Below are positions 57,726 to 64,000 of a DNA stretch of 64,000 nucleotides, one piece after another. The DNA is from Primulina eburnea (taxonomy: Eukaryota > Streptophyta > Magnoliopsida > Lamiales > Gesneriaceae). The stretch's first letter is position 1. Each line of letters opens with the position of its first letter. A program made the position numbers and the translations under genes. The stretch covers positions 1 to 64,000 of the forward strand of contig NW_027331363.1 of NCBI RefSeq assembly GCF_022965805.1. The letters run 5' to 3'. The notes under the pieces are model-generated. The model was not told where the DNA came from and searched no databases. It saw nothing but the letters and a program-made list of their open reading frames with translations.

Positions 57726-59793
57726 TGTCACACCCTTGCTCTATACTTAGCATGATTACCATAATCAAAGTAGGATTTGAATGATATAACTATATTATGA
57801 AGCAAATCAAACAAGAGGCATCACTTTGACGGTTTATAAAATTTTTGGCATGATGTCCCTACATTTTGTTTAAACCAAACCTCAAGCAATAATAACAAAA
57901 TGTAATACACAAATTCTCAAGCAACATAAACAATATATACTTATAATCATATCCTTGCACATAAACATATTCTGTATCATTATACCATAGACATACACCT
58001 TGTCAAACTTGTTTCAAACCCTGACATTACACTCATTATAATACATATGCGGAAGCTATACAATAAGAAGTCCCGGTTCTTGTCGAGGTGAGGCACGTCA
58101 CAAGCATCCATTGGCGAACCGGCATCCTACGCATCTTCACTACCTGATCCTGTAATACATGAGCTACGTGAGTTTATAAACTCAATAAGTTGGCACTTGT
58201 ACGTATCAATATGCATCGAAGGAACATACATATCAAGTCGTGATCAACAATGAATCTTAAAAACATGTCATACCGTAGCATATATTCAATGTTCATTTTT
58301 GTACTTGAGCCTCATTAGTTGACCTGTACTACCGTGCTTGCTTTATTATATAGCTACTACTGTGTTGGACGTCAGGGAGCAACCTTTGGCAACCCCACGC
58401 CCCATGAACATATATTGGCCAATAGCTTTGGTGGACTTAAAACCACCCATGATGTCAACAAGCTCTATATCATGTAAAATCAGTCCTTTTTCTTTCAATG
58501 TTCATGTTCATGTTCATAACATAGCACCCATCATCAATATTCATGAGTTTCTTACATATATAATACATAACAATGAAATATGGTGCTATGTTTTCATCAT
58601 TAAGATACTAACAATGTACATATAACAATAATCAATGAGAAGTATTTGAAATCATAATATTACTCATGTATTACTTCAAGAACATGCCAACTTACTGTCC
58701 AAGCGTACGAATACTTGTTTCAGACGATGTATCTCGCTCCTATACTGTAAAATATATCAAAATCCCATCACTATATAAATACTAGATGAAAATCACTCCT
58801 ATACATGTAGGATAACTAAAAGAGGAGAAAACTTACACCTCTATGATGTTCTTGTGATGAAGAACCAAGTTCTAACTTCAAAACTTTGAAAGGAATTAAG
58901 AAGGAAGCTTTGGAGGATGTTTTCTAAACTTTTCTTTCGAGTTTTCTGTGAAAAAGGGGGAGAGGAGCTGATGGAATGGTTTAGAAACCCGAAGCTTATC
59001 CTCTTATATATATGGCGGCGCTCGGGCGGTCATTTTCTACCGCCCGAGCGCGGAATGTTCTGTCCAAAAGGTGCAGTTTTCGTGCACTGGCGCTCGGGCG
59101 GGATATTTTCTACCGCTCGAGCGCCATATGTTCTGTAAATTTCGTGAACCCTTAGTGTACCGGCGCTCGGGCGGTAGAATCTTACCGCTCGGGCGCCACC
59201 TGTGCTGCCTCTGCGCACTGACTCTTCAAAGATTGCTCCGGAAATGGTTCTTCCACTCATAATCTGAAAAAATGGTAAACTACAAAGTTGTAGCCCTATG
59301 TCTTGGCTTGAATCTCCCACTGGTTTCAGGTCATTTGGAGGTCTGAGTAAAAAGTTATGCCCATTCTCCTAACATGTGTCAGTGAAGGAATGACGGTATA
59401 CACGACACACTTCGGGGCGCTTTTGGCTTGTCCTCCACAATGATTTGGACAAAACCCAAAACGTGAAAGTTGTAGCATTATGTCTTAGCTTTCTAATGGT
59501 TATGGCCTCACACAATTTGGATCAATATTCAAATCATTATGCTAAAACCCGTAAAAACTACCATATCTACATCTCATTTCCTACCAACTTCATAACACTA
59601 TTTCTATGTACCCACCTTACCATCACTATTTTGACATTTATTCATTCTCAATGCACCCTAAACAATATAAAAGTCATGTTCAAACTCAATATTGATACTT
59701 CAATCATCACGTGAAATCTAATAAGGTAATTAACTACAAAATAAACGACATAAACGTGTTACTAATCATTTGTACGAGTAACCGGGCATTACA
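57726..59793 (-). mobile_element. Solo LTR J
   Basis: 2068 bp, TGTCACACCC...CCGGGCATTACA, flanked by TTTTC (57721-57725 and 59794-59798). No interior, so an LTR-LTR recombination product. It has the GC-rich hairpin array and a TATATATATA box only a few bases from it (59005-59012). Layout as in the A and E LTRs. Confidence 0.9.
59018..59196. repeat. GC-rich hairpin array in solo LTR J
   Basis: Three units (59018-59051, 59090-59124, 59163-59195). The first has perfect arms GCGCTCGGGCGGT and ACCGCCCGAGCGC around an 8-nt loop. Frames drawn through it on either strand are artefacts. Confidence 0.9.
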
Positions 59794-62025
59794 TTTTCCC
59801 TCACGATATCTCCTATCATATCATCGTATACATATACATCGTCAGTCACAACCAATTCACATCCTTCAAAAATATCACCATTTATTAAAATATACATACG
59901 CGTAACTTTCTTTTAAACCAAGCATGCCCCTTATTTATCATAATTGCGTAAAAATCGCAAACATGATGCATGAAGATTTAAAATATAATGAATTTGTGCT
60001 CAGGGCGCTGCTAGGACCAAAATCTCACCCCGGATGCAAAATGACCATTTTGTCCCTGGGAACCCAAAAATTACCGTTTCATCCTTGGACCTCTAAAATT
60101 GACCCGAAGTTTACCAAACTCCTTAAAATATCCCAAAACATATTTAAAAGCATTTCTATATGTAAACTCGAGCCCAATATCCAACTTAACCGATTCGTTT
60201 TAAAACTTGGATCGGGGTCCCGATTTTAACCCGAATCGACTCGAAACTTAACCGAATTTTCCCAAACTTAAACCATAACTTACCAACATATAACTAAACC
60301 ATATCCTACACAAACCAGACCCTAGATGATCCTTTAAACCATCGAATTACCTGCTGTAACCTTCTGAAATTTCTGCACATCCTTATTCCAAAACTCTAAG
60401 TTATGCACCCAAGCCTTAAATTCGATCCTAGCCTACACCAGCCCCAAACAGACTCGAAACAACCAAGCTAGGGCCTTGACCAAACCCTCCTGAACCAGTC
60501 TAGCCCTGTCTAACCAGCCCATGCACCAAACCATGCAGACCCCTTGATCTTGCCCTCTAAACCTTGCGCTTGGGATTTCTTGCACCGTTATTTGGTCGGC
60601 CACCCCCAGCACTACACCAGATGTGCCCAGCCCCTCCTAGGACCATGACTCACTCCTTTGACACCCTCTGGACGCAGCCCCATGAGCCGTACCTGATAAA
60701 CATAAAAATTGTACATTAATTAAATGTTTTATAATATAAATATATTGTTTTTGTTTTATTAAATGTTTAAATATTATATATTTTATAATAAATTGTATAA
60801 AATATAAGTTGTTGTGTAATTATAAGTCTTTACTATTTTTACAGGTTCGATAAAACAAGAATAACCTTGGCGTTGCAAATGGGATTAAGATGATTCTTGG
60901 ACCTGTAGAAAGTTGATTATAAGATCTACAATATTGTTGCCAAGCATGAGATAAAAATCCTCTCACAAGTGGGATCAAATTAAGCAACAATTAAAGTTAC
61001 CAAAGGAATGGCAGTTTTACCATGCTCTAGTATTTTGACCATATCTCTCAAATTACTTGGTCAAATATTCTGAAAAAATACCACAACTAGACAACTCAAT
61101 TATCCACATGTTTCATTTTATGTGAAGAAGCAAATTCGGAGAAGAAGATTTTCAAAAGTGATGTGTAATATAATATTAATTTCTTGGAACACCAATGAAG
61201 ACTTATGTGTAAAAAATAATATTTTATTTGTGGTTGTCTCCCCAAATTTGGCTATAAATAGGGGTGCATTGTAATGTATTGGGATATCCCCCATTCTATG
61301 AACAAACCTTTGAGTTCATAATATTTCTCTCTATATTTTTCCTTTATTTCTTCATTTAAATATAATTAGCATGTTAATTTCATATTCAAAGTTTTACACT
61401 TTGAATAATGAATAGCTAATTTCCTAAAGTTGAGATGATAAGGTGAAACTCTTGGCATGATAATAAGGTTATTAAAAGGTAAGAATCTATGTTTTATATT
61501 ATTTAATTATTATTTATTGTTTATGTTATATTTATTTCTTTAAGCATTTTTATACCTTACTTATAAGTGGGAGTTTTGATTTATTGTTGCTATATGTTAC
61601 ACTAAATTCTTGGAACCATTTAAATGTTAGTTTGGTTTTACCAACCATTTAAAGTGAGAACCTTGATTTAGTGTTTACAAATATATATATATAGCACAAT
61701 AAATACTTGACCACATTTATAAATTTTTGTATATATTATATACTTATAAGATAATAATATATAACATAATATAAATATGATTATTTAATATATTGGAACC
61801 ATTTTATTAAGTGGATTTCAATATTTTTCATTAATGTTATTTTATTAAAATGCCAAGAGTGGATCCTTTAATCTCAACTACTTAAATTAAAAATTTGAAA
61901 AATTAAAATTTACCCATTAAAGATTCAATTAAAATTAAAAAGAAACAAAAACAAAAACAAAAAGACATTGTAGTGGACTTGTAATTACCTTTGCTTCCCT
62001 GTGGATACGATATTCGGACTCACCG

Positions 62026-62615
62026 TGTCACGCCCCGAGCCCGGGCCAGCGCCTGCGTGACTGCACAATGGACCCCTACAGCAACTACTTCGTCTTCGTC
62101 CTCGCTTTACGAAAATGATTAACCCAAGTTGCTATAAAAGTCCATTGTAAGCCATTATAAACTCATTTTAAATCTTTGATTTTTTTCGATGTGGGACAAG
62201 GGTATCACAATCACCCCTCCTTCAGAACGCGACGTCCTCGTCGCGGCCTGACCCCTCGATCCACCAGCACCGAGAATCTAGAGGTGGCTCCTACAGGTTC
62301 AAGAGGTGGCTCCCGTCATGTAGCACTTTGCCCCGCAGGTTCAAGAGGTGGCTCCCATGCACGTAGCACTTTGCCCCGCATAGCACTTATTTCCCGGTGT
62401 TCCATGCCGGTGACCGGCTCTGATACCATTCTGTCACGCTCCGAGCCCGGGCCCGCGCCTGCGTGACTGCACAATGGGCCCCTATAGCAACTACTTCGTA
62501 TTCGTCCTCGCTTTACGAAAATGATTAACCCAAGTTGCTATAAAAGTCCATTGTAAGCTATTATAAACTCATTTTAAATCTTTGATTTTTTTCGATGTGG
62601 GACAAGGGTATCACA
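62026..62615 (-). mobile_element. TRIM (miniature LTR retrotransposon)
   Basis: 590 bp with two 184-bp LTRs (62026-62209 and 62432-62615, six differences by eye), flanked by CACCG (62021-62025 and 62616-62620). The 222-bp interior has a tRNA-iMet primer site (reverse strand TGGTATCAGAGCC, 62416-62428) and a polypurine tract (reverse of ATCACCCCTCCTTC, 62210-62223), so it reads on the minus strand. No coding capacity; needs enzymes from another element. Confidence 0.92.
62282..62390. repeat. Imperfect tandem repeats in the TRIM interior
   Basis: AGGTTCAAGAGGTGGCTCCC occurs twice and its core AGAGGTGGCTCC three times, each of the two full copies followed by GTAGCACTTTGCCCCGC, with a period of about 45 bp. 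Confidence 0.8.
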
Positions 62616-62682
62616 CACCGAATTATATTACTTGTGGATAACCTGCTCTTGGGAGTGCAACAATCAAAGTCGCAACAGTACC

Positions 62683-63891
62683 TAACCTGCACCCTCAAGG
62701 ACCAAAACCGAACTCTAGCCCTCTTGAAAACAAAAATCATTCCGCCCTCTTGCTGCTGATGTTACAGACCTGAATCTTGCATCTAAAGGACCCTTAAACA
62801 CTCTGAAAACCATGCCCATAATATCCCTAACTTGGCAGCCCCCTTCAAACTATTAAAAACGTGAAACCCATTTCAAGAATCAACCCCTTTTTTTTTCAAA
62901 CTTTGAATAAATCGCATACACACAATATATCGATACATGCTTGATCAAATACATGAAATTCAGTATAATATTGACGTATATGACGCGAGAATAAAGATAA
63001 AAGCGTGCCTGATAATTAATTTTGGACAAACTATCGAGAAGCTAAAGGCCGAGGAGATGAGCTCTTTGCTTGGAAGGAAATATGGCATCACCGAACTTTG
63101 CAGCAGCAAAATCACAAGGAAGATTGTGAGTGGAGGAGAGGGCGGTTGCTGAAATGTAATTAGGTTAGTGGGATTTTAAGGAATTAATTAAGGGTTAATT
63201 GTTTGGATGATGAAGACTGATGGTTTCCTTTTTCTTGAGCTGATATGAGGAAACCGAGAGGACAGGGAGCTGATGGGTGTGTGTCGGCCGGTTGAGAATT
63301 AGGTTAGGTTAATTAGTTGTTTAGGAGCTTAATTACATAATAATCAAATGGTTAATGGGCCCTAGATTATTTAATTAAAAGTTTAAAGGGTTTTAAGCCC
63401 AACAAGCTTAAAATTAGGCCCATTAAATCCAAACGCACTCCCGAAAAATATTTTGTGTTGAAAAGATTTTAAAAATATTGGCCGAACCTTTAAAAAGTCC
63501 TTCGATTTGATAAAATTTGCGTATTGTTAAAAATAAAATCCTGCGAGTAAAAATACCCAAATAAAATCTCATTTTTTGAGAAATACCCTTAAAACATCTT
63601 AAATTACTTTATAAAAATAAATCTTGCACTCAAATAATTTTCTTGAAAATTCTCCGGTCTATGATCCTCGTTCGAACGTGAAATGCATCTAGAAATCCTA
63701 ATGCATGAATTTCATGAATTAAATCATATCATGTATGAATTATGTATAAAATGCATAAAAATAATTAAACACATAATTAATGAAATAAACATTCATTTAC
63801 TGCTTTAAAACAATTTAATAAAATACCAAAGAAATTTGATAAGTTGTATGCATGTGGTTCCCGTGGACTTTCAAATTTTTGGGACGTTACA
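62683..63891 (-). repeat. End of the element I 5' LTR
   Basis: Matches 53091-54300 of the other LTR nearly base for base and ends GGGACGTTACA. No gene; the short frame near 62937 is present in both LTR copies and looks like chance. Confidence 0.85.
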
Positions 63892-63896
63892 AGTCG

Positions 63897-64000
63897 AGTC
63901 CCATCTAGTTGGCGGATGTGTATTGATTATAGAAAATTAAATGACGCCACTAGAAAAGATCATTTTCCATTACCATTTTTGGATCAAATTTTAGAAAGAG
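63897..64000 (+). pseudogene. Element H reverse transcriptase, continued
   Basis: Resumes the frame broken at 51441: the split Arg codon is completed here, then VPSSWRMCIDYRKLNDATRKDHFPLPFLDQILER, the standard RT fingers region of Ty3-gypsy. No stop before the window ends; the rest of pol and the 3' LTR should lie to the right. Confidence 0.92.

Larger units (their letters stand above)
60694..62677 (+). mobile_element. Solo LTR K (element H family), carrying a TRIM
   Basis: Opens TGATAAACATAAAAATTG, ends AAAGTCGCAACA, flanked by GTACC (60689-60693 and 62678-62682). Length is 1984 bp, or 1389 bp without the TRIM and its duplication; the difference from the H LTR is mostly two missing 92-93-bp repeat units and a shorter TA run. 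TATA box at 61253-61260. Confidence 0.9.
51442..63891 (-). mobile_element. Element I: large non-autonomous LTR retrotransposon (LARD-like)
   Basis: 12,450 bp including nested inserts, flanked by AGTCG (51437-51441 and 63892-63896). The left LTR is 2859 bp. The right LTR spans 6923 bp but becomes 2861 bp once solo LTRs J and K and their duplications are removed. The 2668-bp interior has a primer site and a purine-rich tract but no open frame. The leader matches element D, so D-type elements are the likely source of enzymes. Confidence 0.85.
56969..63891 (-). repeat. Element I 5' LTR, carrying solo LTRs J and K
   Basis: LTR blocks 56969-57725, 59799-60693 and 62683-63891 line up in order with 51442-54300. 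J and K interrupt it with their own 5-bp duplications. Since the inserts are only in this copy, they arrived after element I. Confidence 0.9.

Noticed and set aside
62026..62615. Cassandra-type TRIM with a 5S rRNA promoter
   Set aside because: The LTRs show no 5S-like A box, intermediate element or C box that I recognise; an ordinary TRIM fits better.

Overview
This is a stretch of nuclear DNA from a flowering plant, and almost all of it is transposable elements nested inside one another. The plant signs are LTR retrotransposons primed by initiator tRNA-Met or tRNA-Asp, Tekay/Del-type chromoviruses with a C-terminal chromodomain-like tail, an Athila-type element, a hAT gene with plant-like introns, a TRIM, and a patch of plastid-derived DNA. 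The open frame at 673-3328 and the LTR families remind me of predicted proteins from Gesneriaceae and other Lamiales. That is from memory, and no search was possible. No confident host gene lies wholly inside; a possible one is cut off at base 1 (minus strand).

Left part (1-7.4 kb): the 3' end of a Copia-like (Sirevirus-like) element with a long non-pol frame, polypurine tract and LTR; an anonymous LTR-like stretch; and a broken piece (C) of Tekay-type family B. Next, 7.1-22.3 kb: element B (minus strand, decayed gag-pol), split by element A (7661-16207, minus strand), which is nearly intact with 1831/1829-bp LTRs, AAGAA target duplications and one frameshift. B sits in the pol of an older element D (22.3-26.4 kb, minus strand), which seems to carry an intron. 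The D LTR is cut by element E (26.4-33.5 kb), a gag-only non-autonomous element. It is followed by a plus-strand B-family LTR and rearranged plastid DNA (34.8-35.4 kb).

Right part (35.4-64 kb): decayed element F, then plus-strand Tekay pol fragment G. G is interrupted by solo LTR M (38964-41697), by a complete hAT transposon with an open four-exon transposase (42028-46355), and by Athila-type element H (from 46883). H's reverse transcriptase is split by element I (51442-63891), a large element with no coding capacity. The right LTR of I contains solo LTR J and solo LTR K, and K contains a 590-bp TRIM. The deepest nest is G > H > I > K > TRIM. Target duplications fix most of these boundaries, and removing the inserts rejoins the interrupted frames.

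The genes do not form a pathway. The window is a layered record of insertions, solo-LTR formation and sequence decay. Three things cut across elements: GC-rich hairpin arrays just upstream of the TATA box in several LTR families; two non-autonomous derivatives (E and I) beside coding relatives (A and D); and a degenerate ~30-bp repeat shared by the D intron and the interior of I.
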